A program made the translations under genes and the position numbers. Below the pieces are notes generated by a model that made no database searches, was not told the DNA's origin, and saw only the letters and a list, made by a program, of their open reading frames with translations. This document shows, in pieces, positions 30,423-40,586 of a stretch of DNA of 64,000 nucleotides. Origin of the DNA: Sneathiella limimaris (GTDB lineage Bacteria; Pseudomonadota; Alphaproteobacteria; Sneathiellales; Sneathiellaceae); assembly GCF_012932565.1 (NCBI RefSeq), contig NZ_JABBYJ010000001.1:2480001-2544000 (forward strand), in the 5' to 3' direction. The stretch's first letter is position 1. Each line of letters begins with the position of its first letter.

Positions 30423-31940
30423 ATGTCAATTCAGCCCGCCTTTTCAGATTTTAGTGAAGGCTTCGATCAAGGAAAATCCCAAGTCCTTTGGACAACCCTT
30501 GTTGCAGATCTGGAAACGCCAGTTTCCGCGATGATGAAGCTGGCAGAAGGAAAGGCAAATTCTTTTCTTCTTGAATCCGTGGAGGGCGGAGCTGTAAGGG
30601 GCCGCTATTCCATTATTGGTATGAAGCCGGATTTGATTTGGCGGTGTGACGGCAAACAGGCACGTATAAACCGAACGGCTCGATTTGACCCTGAAGCGTT
30701 TGTTGCGATCGAAGAGCCGGTCCTGGAAAGCCTGCAAAACCTTATCGACGAAAGTCACATAGATCTTCCTCCTCATCTGCCCCCAATGGCAGCTGGCCTG
30801 GTTGGTTATATGTCATATGATACGGTTCGATTGATGGAGAACATTCCAGATTCAAATCCCGATGATATGAACTTGCCAGACGGAATGTTCATCCGCCCAA
30901 CTGTGATGGCTATCTTTGATAGCATTTTGGATGTGGTGACCATCGTAACGCCTGTTTGGGTTGGAGATGGACGTTCCGCTCAGACTGCCTATAACCACGC
31001 GGCCGAGCGTCTTTCCGACGCCGTTAATGATTTTTCCAGAAGCCTGCCACATTCGGTATCTATGGATGTTCAGGAAATGGAGATGCCTGAGCCAAGTTCC
31101 AATACCACCCGGGAAGAATTTCACTCGATGGTAGAAAAGGCAAAGGACTACATCAGAGCCGGTGATATTTTCCAGGTTGTTCCAAGCCAGCGTTTTGAAC
31201 TTCCTTTTACCCTTCCATCGCTTTCTCTATATCGGGCGCTACGCCGGACCAACCCCTCCCCGTTTATGTTTTACTTGAACTTTGGGGACTTCTCAGTAGT
31301 GGGGTCCAGTCCCGAAATTCTGGTTCGATTGCGCGATGAGACGGTTACAATCCGACCACTTGCAGGCACCCGTCCTCGCGGCTCAACTGCGGCCGAAGAT
31401 AAAGCGTTGGCTGATGATCTGCTTAATGATCCAAAAGAGTTGGCCGAACATTTGATGTTGTTGGATTTGGGGCGAAATGATGTTGGTCGCGTAGCCCGTA
31501 TTGGCAGCATCAATGTGACAGAAAAATTCGTCATCGAAAACTATTCCCATGTGATGCATATCGTCTCCAACGTTGAAGGGAAGATCCAGGAAGGCTTGAC
31601 CGCGATTGATGCGCTAAAGGCTGGTTTTCCAGCAGGTACAGTCTCCGGTGCGCCAAAGGTGCGTGCTATGGAAATTATTGATGAACTGGAAAAGTCGCGC
31701 CGTAGTGTTTATGCCGGTGCCGTTGGATATTTCTCTGCAAACGGAACAATGGATACCTGTATTGCTCTTCGGACGGCTGTCGTTAAAGATAATAAAATCT
31801 ACATTCAGGCTGGTGCCGGCATCGTTGCAGATAGCGACCCTGAATCTGAGTACCAGGAAACTGTGAATAAAGCCAAAGCAATGGTTCGCGCGGCTCAAGA
31901 GGCTGTCCGTTTTGCAAGTGAAGGAAGCGGAAACCGCTAA
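30423..31940 (+). CDS. trpE: Anthranilate synthase component I
   Basis: 505 residues. Makes anthranilate from chorismate using ammonia from TrpG. The N-terminal regulatory domain carries FLLESVEGGAVRGRYSIIG, including the LLES feedback-binding element; the chorismate-binding domain carries AGDIFQVVPSQRF, PLAGTRPRG, LLDLGRNDVGRV and AGTVSGAPKVRAMEIIDELE. It lies 2 nt after ppiD. Unusually, the partner trpG does not follow directly: a gene on the other strand lies between them. Confidence 0.98.
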   Translation: MSIQPAFSDFSEGFDQGKSQVLWTTLVADLETPVSAMMKLAEGKANSFLLESVEGGAVRGRYSIIGMKPDLIWRCDGKQARINRTARFDPEAFVAIEEPVLESLQNLIDESHIDLPPHLPPMAAGLVGYMSYDTVRLMENIPDSNPDDMNLPDGMFIRPTVMAIFDSILDVVTIVTPVWVGDGRSAQTAYNHAAERLSDAVNDFSRSLPHSVSMDVQEMEMPEPSSNTTREEFHSMVEKAKDYIRAGDIFQVVPSQRFELPFTLPSLSLYRALRRTNPSPFMFYLNFGDFSVVGSSPEILVRLRDETVTIRPLAGTRPRGSTAAEDKALADDLLNDPKELAEHLMLLDLGRNDVGRVARIGSINVTEKFVIENYSHVMHIVSNVEGKIQEGLTAIDALKAGFPAGTVSGAPKVRAMEIIDELEKSRRSVYAGAVGYFSANGTMDTCIALRTAVVKDNKIYIQAGAGIVADSDPESEYQETVNKAKAMVRAAQEAVRFASEGSGNR

Positions 31941-31953
31941 TCTGATCAACCTT

Positions 31954-33135
31954 CTAGTTCAGTTTTAAAGCTGTTTGGTAGATAAGAGCTGTCGAAACAG
32001 GAACAAACTGGAACCCAGCCGCATTCACTTTGGGCATCCATTGGGAAAGGGCTGCTATCGTTTCCGGATAGGGATGTCCGATCGCGATAGCAATTCCATT
32101 TTTGGCCGCCAGTTTTTCTACTTTTGAAAGCTGATTTAGGATCTTCGCGACATTAATTTCATTATCAATAAAGACATCCCGATTTCCCGTTGGAAGCTGT
32201 CGGGACTTGGCAAAGGAATAACCGACGCTTTTGGCTGTCGTCCGGCTATCTAGAAATAGAAGCCCCCGCTTAGCAATCTCGTCCATGACAATAGTCATTC
32301 CAGGGGCATATGCTGTAAACTTGCTTCCCATGTGATTATTGACACCAACATAACCTGTAAAACTATCCAGGTTCTTCTGCGTCCGCCGCCGGATTTCTTC
32401 TTCAGAAAGCTCAGTTAGCAAGGCATCTGGCCCAGGGTCCACAGATGCACTCGATGGTTCCATCGGCAAGTGGAGCATAACTTCATGCCCTCTACTACGT
32501 GTCTTCTTTGTATTCTCGTCCAGTTGATGCGCATAAGGTAAATAAGACAGTGTAATCGGTGTCGGAAGGTCAATCAGTTTGTTGACCCGGTCCGTATTCA
32601 ATCCAACGTCATCAATCACAATAGCAATGAGGGGTTTGTTCGGCTCTAGCTGAACTGGAACTGCATAACGAACCCAAGCTTTCGAGGGGTCCGAAAGGCT
32701 TGGTGCTGAAATCTCGCCAGGGGAAAGTGCCGCTAAGTCCAGTTTATTGGAAGAAGGCGTTTGCGGATGCTGATCTAAAGGTTCCTCATACTGGGGAACT
32801 TTTTTGGGGTTGGAAGGGTCATAATTAAGGGCATCAATTGGTCGGCTTCCTGAATTATTTGGAGAATTCCGCTTTTCTACATCTCCAATTTCAGCCGTAC
32901 CTACCGGTTTTTCTTTCGTCCAACTTGGTTGAAATACCTCTGTTGGCTGATCGGACTCTGCAGTTATGTTTTCCTTATCATCCTTCAGTAAAGTTCCAAT
33001 CAGCATACCCGTGGTCAAGCTGAACATAAGAACGGCAACACAGAATATCAGCAAACGAACTGGTGAATTAAACAGCGTTTCAAAAACTGAGCTTTCAGCC
33101 TTCTCCTGTTTTTTCTTTTGATTTTTTCGCGACAT
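31954..33135 (-). CDS. Divergent polysaccharide deacetylase family protein
   Basis: 393 residues. A basic N-terminus and one membrane helix (about 28-50, LLIFCVAVLMFSLTTGMLIG) anchor a roughly 120-residue low-complexity linker and a C-terminal YibQ/DUF610-type domain: IAIVIDDVGLN, TLSYLPYA, EVMLHLPMEP, GVNNHMGSKFTA, LFLDSRTTAKS and IAIGHPYPETI. This divergent carbohydrate esterase 4-like fold keeps Asp/His metal ligands (DD of IDDVG; H in NNHMG; H in GHPYP). It probably acts on an envelope glycan; the substrate is unknown. It is inserted backwards between trpE and trpG, 13 bp from the trpE stop, with no terminator in the gap. Confidence 0.85.
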   Translation of the reverse strand: MSRKNQKKKQEKAESSVFETLFNSPVRLLIFCVAVLMFSLTTGMLIGTLLKDDKENITAESDQPTEVFQPSWTKEKPVGTAEIGDVEKRNSPNNSGSRPIDALNYDPSNPKKVPQYEEPLDQHPQTPSSNKLDLAALSPGEISAPSLSDPSKAWVRYAVPVQLEPNKPLIAIVIDDVGLNTDRVNKLIDLPTPITLSYLPYAHQLDENTKKTRSRGHEVMLHLPMEPSSASVDPGPDALLTELSEEEIRRRTQKNLDSFTGYVGVNNHMGSKFTAYAPGMTIVMDEIAKRGLLFLDSRTTAKSVGYSFAKSRQLPTGNRDVFIDNEINVAKILNQLSKVEKLAAKNGIAIAIGHPYPETIAALSQWMPKVNAAGFQFVPVSTALIYQTALKLN

Positions 33136-33428
33136 TCTTGAGTTATCCTGACCTCATCATTTGGCCCTGCAAAATCGGTTTTAGAAGATAGTCGAACGAA
33201 CTTCCATTCTTTTATTTAATTTCTAAAAATCCCCTATCTACCTCTCAGCCTATGGTAAAATTCTGACTGAACAATGGCGATAGATCGAAAACTCTTTAAA
33301 TCTCCAGAATATCCGCAAATGAAGCCTTGACGGGACAGAAAAACCATTGAAACTAATCGTTTAAATCATTAAGCCCTTATTTCAGGGAAATTAGGCTAGC
33401 CTCAAGTGCCAGAGGGCAGGAAACCGAA
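33136..33428. promoter_or_regulatory. Divergent promoter region for trpG and the deacetylase gene
   Basis: 293-bp AT-rich interval without an ORF. On the plus strand TTGACG (33327-33332) is followed after 19 nt by ACTAAT (33352-33357), a weak candidate for the trpG-trpD-trpC promoter. I see no leader peptide with tandem Trp codons and no terminator/antiterminator pair, so trp attenuation is not evident here. Small inverted repeats (CCCT/AGGG near 33374 and AGGCTAGCCT near 33393) are too short to call. Confidence 0.35.
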
Positions 33429-34022
33429 ATGATAATACTGATCGATAACTATGATAGTTTTACCTACAACCTCTACCATTTCTTGGGAGATTTGGGAGCT
33501 GATGTAAAAGTCTATCGCAATGACGTTGTTTCGGTTGATCAAATCTTGAATGAAAGTCCCACTGGGATTGTTCTTTCTCCTGGTCCCTGTACGCCTGATA
33601 AAGCTGGCATTTGTTTGAATATGGTAAAATCTGCAGCGGCAACAAAACTTCCCTTATTGGGAGTTTGCCTTGGGCACCAATCTTTGGGGCAGGCTCTAGG
33701 TGGAAGGGTCATTCGGGCAGGAGAATTAATGCATGGCAAGACATCTCCTATTCATCATACCGGTAAAGGTGTGTTTAAAGATCTTTCAAGTCCCCTCACC
33801 TGTACCCGTTATCATTCATTGATTGTTGAGCGTGAGACATTGCCAGACTGCTTTGAAGTGACCGCAGAAACGTCAGATGGAACGATCATGGGAATGCAGC
33901 ATAAAGAATTACCGCTCCACGGCGTTCAATTTCATCCAGAAAGCATTGCCTCCGAGCAAGGACATGCACTGTTACATAATTTCCTGAAAATGACAGGCGA
34001 AAATCTGAAAGCGGTTGCGTAA
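33429..34022 (+). CDS. trpG: Anthranilate synthase component II (glutamine amidotransferase)
   Basis: 197-residue class I glutamine amidotransferase that feeds ammonia to Trp[12 protein letters not shown] at the start, oxyanion [10 protein letters not shown], nucleophile C80 in [11 protein letters not shown], and His/Glu in [15 protein letters not shown]. PabA is similar, but linkage to trpD and trpC supports TrpG; in many bacteria one subunit serves both. It ends 1 nt before the preferred trpD start. Confidence 0.96.
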   Translation: MIILIDNYDSFTYNLYHFLGDLGADVKVYRNDVVSVDQILNESPTGIVLSPGPCTPDKAGICLNMVKSAAATKLPLLGVCLGHQSLGQALGGRVIRAGELMHGKTSPIHHTGKGVFKDLSSPLTCTRYHSLIVERETLPDCFEVTAETSDGTIMGMQHKELPLHGVQFHPESIASEQGHALLHNFLKMTGENLKAVA

Positions 34023-34023
34023 A

Positions 34024-35055
34024 ATGGATGCTATGACGAGTTTCAAATCCCTGATTGCCAAAATAGCGAGTGGGAAATCCCTTAGCCAACAAGAAGCCAA
34101 AGAAGCGTTCAACATAATCCTTTCTGGTGATGCAACCCCTTCACAAATGGGTGGTTTTTTGATGGGTTTGCACATACGCGGTGAGACAGCCGATGAAATG
34201 ATCGGGGGTGTTTCTGTTCTTCGGGAAAAAGCCAAGTATATTACAGCACCTGAGGGAGCGATTGATCTTGTTGGAACGGGTGGTGATGGCTTTGGAACTT
34301 TGAATATTTCGACGGCTGCCGCATTTGTCGTAGCCGGGGCTGGCGTGCCAGTTGCCAAGCATGGCAATAAAGCCGCTTCTTCCCGTTCAGGAACAGCAGA
34401 CGTGCAGGCAGAGCTTGGTATCAACACCGAATGTGACCTCTCTTTGACCGAAAAAGCAGTTCATGAGGCGGGGATCGGATTTATGGTCGCCTATCGTCAT
34501 CACGGTGCCATGCGTCATGTGGGACCTACCCGGACAGAACTTGGTATTCGGACAATTTTCAATCTGCTAGGCGTGATGTCAAATCCTGCTGCCGTCAAAA
34601 GGCAATTGACAGGCGTTTATGATCCCCGCTGGATGCTGCCGATGGCAGAGACATTGAAAGAACTGGGATCTGAACATGTGTGGATCATGCATGGCACAGA
34701 TGGTCTGGATGAGCTAACAACGACGGCCCCTTCCCTTGTGGCTGAGTTGAAAGACGGCAAGATCACTGAGTTTGAAATCAATCCAGAAGATGTTGGGCTC
34801 CCCAAGGCTAAAATGGAAGATCTCATCGGAGGCACACCTGAACAGAACGCGAAAGCTCTTATGGCCTTGTTACAGGGAGAGAAAGGTCCCTATCGCGACA
34901 TTACTTTATTGAACGCTGCGGCAGGCCTCATCGTGGGGGGTAAATGCACCGATCTGAAAGATGGTATTGAGCTGGCATCGGCTTCTATAGATAGCGGCAA
35001 AGCATTGAACGCCATGAATGAATTGAAACGTATCACAAACATGACTGTATCCTGA
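34024..35055 (+). CDS. trpD: Anthranilate phosphoribosyltransferase
   Basis: About 343 residues. Transfers phosphoribose from PRPP to anthranilate. The PRPP/anthranilate loop [35 protein letters not shown] and [16 protein letters not shown] are intact. Three in-frame starts are possible (TTG 34015, ATG 34024, ATG 34033); 34015 would overlap trpG, and homologues usually begin at a MTxFK-like sequence, so 34024 or 34033 is most likely. It ends 2 nt before trpC. Confidence 0.96.
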   Translation: MDAMTSFKSLIAKIASGKSLSQQEAKEAFNIILSGDATPSQMGGFLMGLHIRGETADEMIGGVSVLREKAKYITAPEGAIDLVGTGGDGFGTLNISTAAAFVVAGAGVPVAKHGNKAASSRSGTADVQAELGINTECDLSLTEKAVHEAGIGFMVAYRHHGAMRHVGPTRTELGIRTIFNLLGVMSNPAAVKRQLTGVYDPRWMLPMAETLKELGSEHVWIMHGTDGLDELTTTAPSLVAELKDGKITEFEINPEDVGLPKAKMEDLIGGTPEQNAKALMALLQGEKGPYRDITLLNAAAGLIVGGKCTDLKDGIELASASIDSGKALNAMNELKRITNMTVS

Positions 35056-35057
35056 TT

Positions 35058-35849
35058 ATGAGTATTCTTGCAAAAATTTGTGCAGACAAAGAAGAGCACA
35101 TTGCCGCTTGTAAACAGCGGAAGTCTTATGCAGACCTTGAAGAAGCTGCCAAGCAGGCGTCTGCCCCTCGCGGGTTTCTAAATGCCCTTCGAAAAGCCAG
35201 GCAGGATGGTCGTTACGGGTTGATTGCGGAAGTCAAAAAAGCTTCCCCTTCAAAAGGCTTGATCCGCGCAGATTTCAATCCTCCAGCTCTAGCAAAAGCC
35301 TATGAAGAAGGCGGAGCAACCTGTATGTCTGTGCTCACTGACATTCCCTATTTCCAAGGTGCTGACGAATATTTAGTTGCGGCCAGAGAGGCTGTATCCC
35401 TACCTGCCCTTCGCAAGGACTTCATGCTGGATACTTATCAAGTGATGGAGGCTAGAGCTCTGGGAGCAGATTGTATTCTTCTGATTATGGCTGCATTGTC
35501 TGATGCGCAGGCGCAGGAGCTTGAAGCCGCGGCGTTTGAACTTGGTATGGATGTACTGATTGAGGTTCATGACGCAGAGGAATTGGATCGCACTGCTGTT
35601 TTGAAAAGCCCTCTCATCGGAATTAACAACCGAAATCTTAAAACGCTGGAAGTGGATATTGCTACGACAGAAAAGTTAGCAAGTGGACTGCCTCCAGAAT
35701 GTGTCGCCGTTAGTGAAAGCGGCCTTTATACACCAGCAGATCTTGCTCGAATGGAAAAAGCCGGTTGCGGATGCTTCCTCGTTGGAGAGAGTCTTATGCG
35801 ACAAGAAGATGTGGCAGCGGCAGTACGCAACCTTTTAACCAAGGAATAG
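35058..35849 (+). CDS. trpC: Indole-3-glycerol phosphate synthase
   Basis: 263-residue TIM-barrel enzyme of tryptophan synthesis. Signatures: [16 protein letters not shown] (catalytic lysines), [45 protein letters not shown] and [12 protein letters not shown]. Single function: no TrpF domain is fused. trpF, trpB and trpA are not in the window, consistent with the split trp organisation of alphaproteobacteria. moaC starts 4 nt downstream. Confidence 0.98.
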   Translation: MSILAKICADKEEHIAACKQRKSYADLEEAAKQASAPRGFLNALRKARQDGRYGLIAEVKKASPSKGLIRADFNPPALAKAYEEGGATCMSVLTDIPYFQGADEYLVAAREAVSLPALRKDFMLDTYQVMEARALGADCILLIMAALSDAQAQELEAAAFELGMDVLIEVHDAEELDRTAVLKSPLIGINNRNLKTLEVDIATTEKLASGLPPECVAVSESGLYTPADLARMEKAGCGCFLVGESLMRQEDVAAAVRNLLTKE

Positions 35850-35853
35850 TCAT

Positions 35854-36330
35854 ATGTCTGGCCTCACTCACTTTGATGAAAACGGTGCTGCACATATGGT
35901 TGATGTTGGGGATAAAGACATCACAAAGCGCTCCGCGACAGCAACAGCCCGTGTTTTGATGAAGCCGGAAACCTTCGACTTGATTGTCGAGGGAAAGGCA
36001 GCAAAAGGAGATGTTCTAGGTGTCGCCAGATTGGCCGGGATTATGGCGGCAAAGAAGACATCTGATTTGATCCCTCTATGCCATCCATTAGCCCTCACAA
36101 AGGTCGCCGTAGAGTTTGAACTACACAAAGAAGAAGCCGCGGTAGATGTATTTGCGACCTGCGAGTTGAAAGGTAAGACAGGAGTAGAAATGGAGGCTTT
36201 GACCGCCGTGAGTGTAGCTTCTCTTACCATTTATGATATGTGCAAAGCTGTTGACAAAGGAATGGTGATTACGCAAACCCGCCTTTTGGAAAAAACAGGT
36301 GGAAAATCAGGAACCTATAAAGCGTTATGA
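35854..36330 (+). CDS. moaC: Cyclic pyranopterin monophosphate synthase MoaC
   Basis: 158 residues. Second step of molybdenum cofactor synthesis, converting the MoaA product to cPMP. The active-site loop [16 protein letters not shown] and the motif [21 protein letters not shown] are complete. It overlaps moeA by 4 bp (ATGA). Its position in the trpDC transcript is common in alphaproteobacteria. Confidence 0.98.
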   Translation: MSGLTHFDENGAAHMVDVGDKDITKRSATATARVLMKPETFDLIVEGKAAKGDVLGVARLAGIMAAKKTSDLIPLCHPLALTKVAVEFELHKEEAAVDVFATCELKGKTGVEMEALTAVSVASLTIYDMCKAVDKGMVITQTRLLEKTGGKSGTYKAL

Positions 36331-37541
36331 TATCAGTAGATGAAGCTCGCTCGAATATCCTGAAGACTATAAAGCCGGTTGCGACGGAAACAGTTTCTAT
36401 TGCAGATGCTGTCGGACGGGTTCTTGCAGAACAAGTGAGAGCAAGACGAACGCAACCCCCTCAGGACTTATCTGCGATGGATGGCTATGCGGTTAAAGCA
36501 GAGGATGTTCAAGCTGTCCCTGTTGAGTTGACAGTTATTGGTGAAGCAGCGGCAGGTGGACATTATGCTGGTACTGTTTCAAAAGGTGAAGCCGTTCGCA
36601 TTTTTACCGGCGCACCGCTTCCTGCTGGTACAGATACAATTATTATCCAAGAGGATACAGAGCGAACTGAGAACAAAGTCTTGATAAAAGAGGCTGCACC
36701 TTATGGCTGTTATGTTCGTAAAGCAGGTATTGATTTCTCCGAAGGCCAGCTTGGCCCTATACCGGGTACAAAACTCTCCCCCAGAGACATCGGGCTTTTA
36801 GCTGCAATGAATATTCCTTGGGTCACAGTCCGGCGAAAACCAAGAATTGCCTTGCTATCGACCGGCGATGAACTCGTTCGCCCTGGGGAACCGATTGGCG
36901 CTAACCAAATTATTTCAACGAACAGTCTTGTTGTCGCTGCCATGGTCCGTCAGGCAGGCGGCGAGCCTATAGATCTTGGTATAGCAAAAGATAACGAAGA
37001 CTCGCTTCGCCAGATGGCAAGCGGGGCAAATTCAGCTGATATGTTGGTTACTTTAGGCGGTGCATCAGTAGGAGATCATGATCTAGTTCAAACAGTTCTT
37101 GGAAAAGAAGGCTTAAAAGTCGATTTTTGGCGAATTGCCATGCGGCCTGGTAAACCACTGATGTTTGGGGATTTGCAAGGAACACCTATGCTGGGAATGC
37201 CGGGAAATCCTGTTTCCAGCATGATCTGTAGCTATATATTCCTTTATCCTGCCCTTTATGCTTTGATGGGAATGAAACTTTCTAAACCTCCTGTTGTTCC
37301 CGCAATTCTGGCACATGATCTTAAAGAGAATGATCGCCGTGAAGATTACATGCGTGCTCGGATTGTAGGTGAGCAAGATGGCTTGCCAGTAGTTGAATTG
37401 TTTAATAATCAAGACAGTTCTCTTCTCTCGTCTTTATCAACAGCAAACTGCCTCATCAGAAGAGAGCCTTTTGCTGAACCTGCCGCGAAAGGGAGTGTTG
37501 TTGGCCTCATTCATCTTTCAAGAGAATATCCGGATTGCTAA
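36327..37541 (+). CDS. moeA: Molybdopterin molybdenumtransferase MoeA
   Basis: 404 residues. Inserts molybdate into adenylylated molybdopterin. Four-domain MoeA pattern: [17 protein letters not shown], the [10 protein letters not shown] entry to the MogA-like domain, [23 protein letters not shown] and GMPGNPVSS, then a C-terminal beta-barrel. Coupled to moaC by ATGA. The lexA promoter follows after about 30 bp. Confidence 0.97.
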   Translation: MISVDEARSNILKTIKPVATETVSIADAVGRVLAEQVRARRTQPPQDLSAMDGYAVKAEDVQAVPVELTVIGEAAAGGHYAGTVSKGEAVRIFTGAPLPAGTDTIIIQEDTERTENKVLIKEAAPYGCYVRKAGIDFSEGQLGPIPGTKLSPRDIGLLAAMNIPWVTVRRKPRIALLSTGDELVRPGEPIGANQIISTNSLVVAAMVRQAGGEPIDLGIAKDNEDSLRQMASGANSADMLVTLGGASVGDHDLVQTVLGKEGLKVDFWRIAMRPGKPLMFGDLQGTPMLGMPGNPVSSMICSYIFLYPALYALMGMKLSKPPVVPAILAHDLKENDRREDYMRARIVGEQDGLPVVELFNNQDSSLLSSLSTANCLIRREPFAEPAAKGSVVGLIHLSREYPDC

Positions 37542-37571
37542 AATCCTTTTTGGCGATTTTTCAATAAAATC

Positions 37572-37625
37572 TTGACCTCTTGATAGAACCTTTGTAGAAC
37601 ATTTATAAATGTTTTTGTTTTGTTC
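37572..37625 (+). promoter_or_regulatory. lexA promoter with LexA operator (SOS box)
   Basis: TTGACC (37572-37577), 17-nt spacer, TAGAAC (37595-37600). A perfect direct-repeat operator GAAC-N7-GAAC (37586-37600) covers the spacer end and the -10, the known alphaproteobacterial LexA box. A second, one-mismatch site in the opposite orientation, GTTT-N7-GTTC (37611-37625), lies just downstream, between the expected start point and the ribosome site. Predicts lexA autorepression. Confidence 0.85.
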
Positions 37626-37642
37626 TGAAGGGGCGAGGACAG

Positions 37643-38377
37643 ATGCTCACCAAAAAACAACATGAACTTCTCATGTATATTCACACTTATCTTGAAGATA
37701 GAGGTGTTTGCCCATCATTTGATGAAATGAAAGAAGCATTAGATCTGAAGTCCAAATCTGGCATTCATCGATTGATTACGGCCCTTACCGAACGCGGCTT
37801 TATTCGAAGACTTCCGCATAGAGCGCGAGCTTTGGAAGTGTTGAAACTTCCAGATGCAGTTCTCCCGGAAGGAATTGCAAAGCGGCACCATCGTTCTTTG
37901 CCCCCTAGCAGTGAAGGAACCGTTGTAAAAGGCGACTTTGGTGGCAAAAATCAAGTTCATGGACAAAGCCCGTCATCACCTGAGAGTGAGCATGCGAGTG
38001 TCAGTTTGCCATTGTTTGGTCGCATTGCGGCCGGCATGGGAATTGAGGCCCTCTCAGATCCAAACAGTTTTGTTGATATTCCGCCGGCTCTGTTGGGAAA
38101 TGGCGATCACTACTGTTTGGAAGTTGATGGCGACAGTATGATTGAGGCTGGTATTAATGATGGCGATACGGTTATCATTAATGAATGTAAAACAGCTGAA
38201 AATGGCGCAATAGTTGTTGCTCTCATCGACGATGAAGAAGTTACGCTAAAGCGTATACGGCGCAAAGGAAATACTGTAGCGCTGGAAGCTGCAAACCCTA
38301 AATATGAAACTCGGATTTTTGGGCCAGATAGGATCAAGGTTCAAGGAAAGTTGGTCGGTCTTTTTCGGAAATATTAA
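37643..38377 (+). CDS. lexA: SOS repressor LexA
   Basis: 244 residues. An N-terminal winged helix ([40 protein letters not shown]), a long linker (about 70-120) as in alphaproteobacterial LexA, then the self-cleaving S24 peptidase: scissile A130-G131 in [12 protein letters not shown], nucleophile S165 in DGDSMIEAG, and base K203 in EVTLKRI. RecA-stimulated autocleavage induces the SOS genes. It is autoregulated through the box at 37586. The last 4 bp overlap convergent comEC, and its terminator lies inside that gene. Confidence 0.98.
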   Translation: MLTKKQHELLMYIHTYLEDRGVCPSFDEMKEALDLKSKSGIHRLITALTERGFIRRLPHRARALEVLKLPDAVLPEGIAKRHHRSLPPSSEGTVVKGDFGGKNQVHGQSPSSPESEHASVSLPLFGRIAAGMGIEALSDPNSFVDIPPALLGNGDHYCLEVDGDSMIEAGINDGDTVIINECKTAENGAIVVALIDDEEVTLKRIRRKGNTVALEAANPKYETRIFGPDRIKVQGKLVGLFRKY

Positions 38378-40428
38378 TTTCCATTCCTGTCTGAAGATGT
38401 GCTCCCAACATGTCTGACCCAGGGCCGATCACCCCTACCCCCGTTTACAGTCTGTAGACGGGGTTTTTCTGTGTTTAAGTAAATCGCATGTGCTCCATTT
38501 CGCCAGAAATCAAAATAATCAATTATCAGCTCCGGTTTTTCGCAGCCTCTAAACACAGGTTTACTTGAAATTAGAATATTTGAAAAATTGCAGTCACTTC
38601 TATGAGAAGTCTTGTTTTCAGAATAGGTAACCCTGTAATCCTTTTGCTTCCAACTACAGCCCAATGGATCACAATTACCTTTTAGGTCATTGAACTTTTT
38701 GTCTTTCAAAAAAGCCGTTAGAGAAGCTGTTCCATAATAGGATTGCCAACGGTCCTGTTCAAATCTGTCATGACGCCGGGAATTTACCAAAGTCGCATTA
38801 TCAGTATGGATGAGAACTAGTTTTCCACTTTCAGAGACCAGTATATCCGGAAGTTTATTTTGTATCTGCAGGACGAAAGCGAATGACATTGGGAGAACCA
38901 TCAGATATTGAACCCTACTTTTCATGGCCAGGAACCCTAATCCAGACAGGGAAATAAGAACAACGATTTCAGTTGAAAAAGGGACAACTTTCAAACTTGC
39001 GTAAGGAAGAGAGGCCCCCCAGCTTGCCAACTCAACCACTTTCTCAACACCCATCGCAGAGAGGTTTAAAGCGATTGAGGAAAGATCAAATGGCATCAAC
39101 AGGAACCCGAGAATAGCCCAGGGCATGATCCAAAACCCCATTAGGGGTATTGCGATTAGGTTCGTCACAACACCTGCTACTGCTAACTGGCCGAAATGGT
39201 GAATTGAAAATGGTGCCGTTGCAGCAGAAGCCACCAAGGATGTAAAAGCGACACCCGATAGGTACAGAACCGGACGCAAAGCAAAGTGGCTCTTACCATG
39301 GAGGATGAATAGCTTTTCGCCCCATTTTTCATAGACCGCTATCAGGCAGAAAACCGCAGCGAATGACATTTGAAAACTCGGCCCTAACATACTTTCTGGC
39401 ATAATAAGAAGGATCAAGAGGGCTGCTATGGAGAGGTTTCGAAGGGAGATCGCACGTCTGTCCAAGCAAATCGCCAAGAAGACCAATGTAATCATCAAAT
39501 AAGCCCGTATGGCTGATATCGACAGGCCACTGATTGCCAGATACCCTGTGACAGCAGTTATAGCAATACAGGCAGATATTTTCTTTATTGGATAATTTAA
39601 GGCAATTGGGGGAATACAACTCAAAACTAGCCTTGTAAGGAAGAATATAAAACCACCCAACATCATCATGTGAAGCCCCGAGATGGCCAGCAAATGGGCA
39701 AGGCCAGAATTGCGCATGTCGTCTTTGAGCTTGTCTGTCAGTTTACTTTTTTCGCCCACCATGATGGCAAGAAGAAAACCCGTTTGTTCATCAGGGGTAT
39801 TATTCTCAATATGCCGGGCGATCTGATGACGGATGGTTTCGACATCAACCAAAGATCCTTGTTTTTTAAGAATGTCTGGTTTTGAGACAGCATATCCAAC
39901 GGCCCCTATTCCCTGGAAATACAGATCTCGCTGAAAGTCGTATGACCCGGGATAGACAGGTGCTGGGGGTGGCAACAATACTGCTTTTATCTCGATGATA
40001 TCGCCTGGAGCTAAATCATCCACTCCGGTGCGAACAGTTAGTCGTATTTTGACAAGAGTATCAATGGAAGCATCATTTGAACGCACATTTTGTAAAACCA
40101 CCCTTGGCGCTTTCTTGTCCAACTCCACATGGGCCACTGTTGCTGTCAGGGTGCCAAAGCTTCTTTTTTGAAGAACGGGTGAAGAAACAAGGGTCTCCCG
40201 TATTTTTGCACTGGAAAAACCGATGGATAGTGAGACTGAGATAACAAGTAATAACAGAAGGTAATAACTTGCCCGTAGCTTAAGAGCTATCACCACTAAG
40301 GGCAAAAAAAACACGGGTAATAAGGCCCATATAAAATCAGGCTCGTTTTTTAAGCGAGAAATAAATCCCGATCCCTGCCCCAACAAGAACAGGCAAAAAA
40401 TAAAAGAACTGTTCCCGCTCTTCCTCAA
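38374..40428 (-). CDS. comEC: ComEC/Rec2 family DNA-uptake channel protein (N-terminal frameshift likely)
   Basis: 684-codon ORF for a polytopic membrane protein. An N-terminal OB-like soluble region (about 85-190, with [17 protein letters not shown] and [19 protein letters not shown]) is followed by the Competence domain ([34 protein letters not shown]). No full metallo-beta-lactamase domain is present, only a short soluble C-terminus. The frame as read begins at TTG (40428). Frame +1 starts at ATG 40438 and encodes a family-like N-terminus ([20 protein letters not shown]) that stops just after an A6 run at 40351-40346; deleting one A joins it to [10 protein letters not shown] of the main frame. 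Either a real disruption, slippage or a sequencing error. Confidence 0.85.
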   Translation of the reverse strand: MRKSGNSSFIFCLFLLGQGSGFISRLKNEPDFIWALLPVFFLPLVVIALKLRASYYLLLLLVISVSLSIGFSSAKIRETLVSSPVLQKRSFGTLTATVAHVELDKKAPRVVLQNVRSNDASIDTLVKIRLTVRTGVDDLAPGDIIEIKAVLLPPPAPVYPGSYDFQRDLYFQGIGAVGYAVSKPDILKKQGSLVDVETIRHQIARHIENNTPDEQTGFLLAIMVGEKSKLTDKLKDDMRNSGLAHLLAISGLHMMMLGGFIFFLTRLVLSCIPPIALNYPIKKISACIAITAVTGYLAISGLSISAIRAYLMITLVFLAICLDRRAISLRNLSIAALLILLIMPESMLGPSFQMSFAAVFCLIAVYEKWGEKLFILHGKSHFALRPVLYLSGVAFTSLVASAATAPFSIHHFGQLAVAGVVTNLIAIPLMGFWIMPWAILGFLLMPFDLSSIALNLSAMGVEKVVELASWGASLPYASLKVVPFSTEIVVLISLSGLGFLAMKSRVQYLMVLPMSFAFVLQIQNKLPDILVSESGKLVLIHTDNATLVNSRRHDRFEQDRWQSYYGTASLTAFLKDKKFNDLKGNCDPLGCSWKQKDYRVTYSENKTSHRSDCNFSNILISSKPVFRGCEKPELIIDYFDFWRNGAHAIYLNTEKPRLQTVNGGRGDRPWVRHVGSTSSDRNGN
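38439..38468 (+). terminator. lexA terminator embedded in the comEC 3' end
   Basis: 11-bp stem with one G-U wobble (38439-38449 with 38453-38463, GC-rich base CCCCG/CGGGG), 3-nt loop, followed by TTTTT (38464-38468). It lies about 60 nt past the lexA stop, inside the antisense C-terminal codons of comEC. Confidence 0.85.
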
Positions 40429-40586
40429 GAGTGGCCATTAGTTGCCGTATGAATTCTCTGATAATGCCCCCCTTAATCGCAAGCCCGGACTTGCTCTTGT
40501 CTTAAACAACGAGTAAAAATGCCCGGGAATCAGAGTTTAGGTACTATTCTAAACCAGGAATTGAATTTTTAATAAAGTAATTTGCC

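Noticed and set aside
33136-33428. trp attenuator or leader peptide before trpG
   Set aside because: No short ORF with clustered Trp codons and no competing stem-loops were seen.
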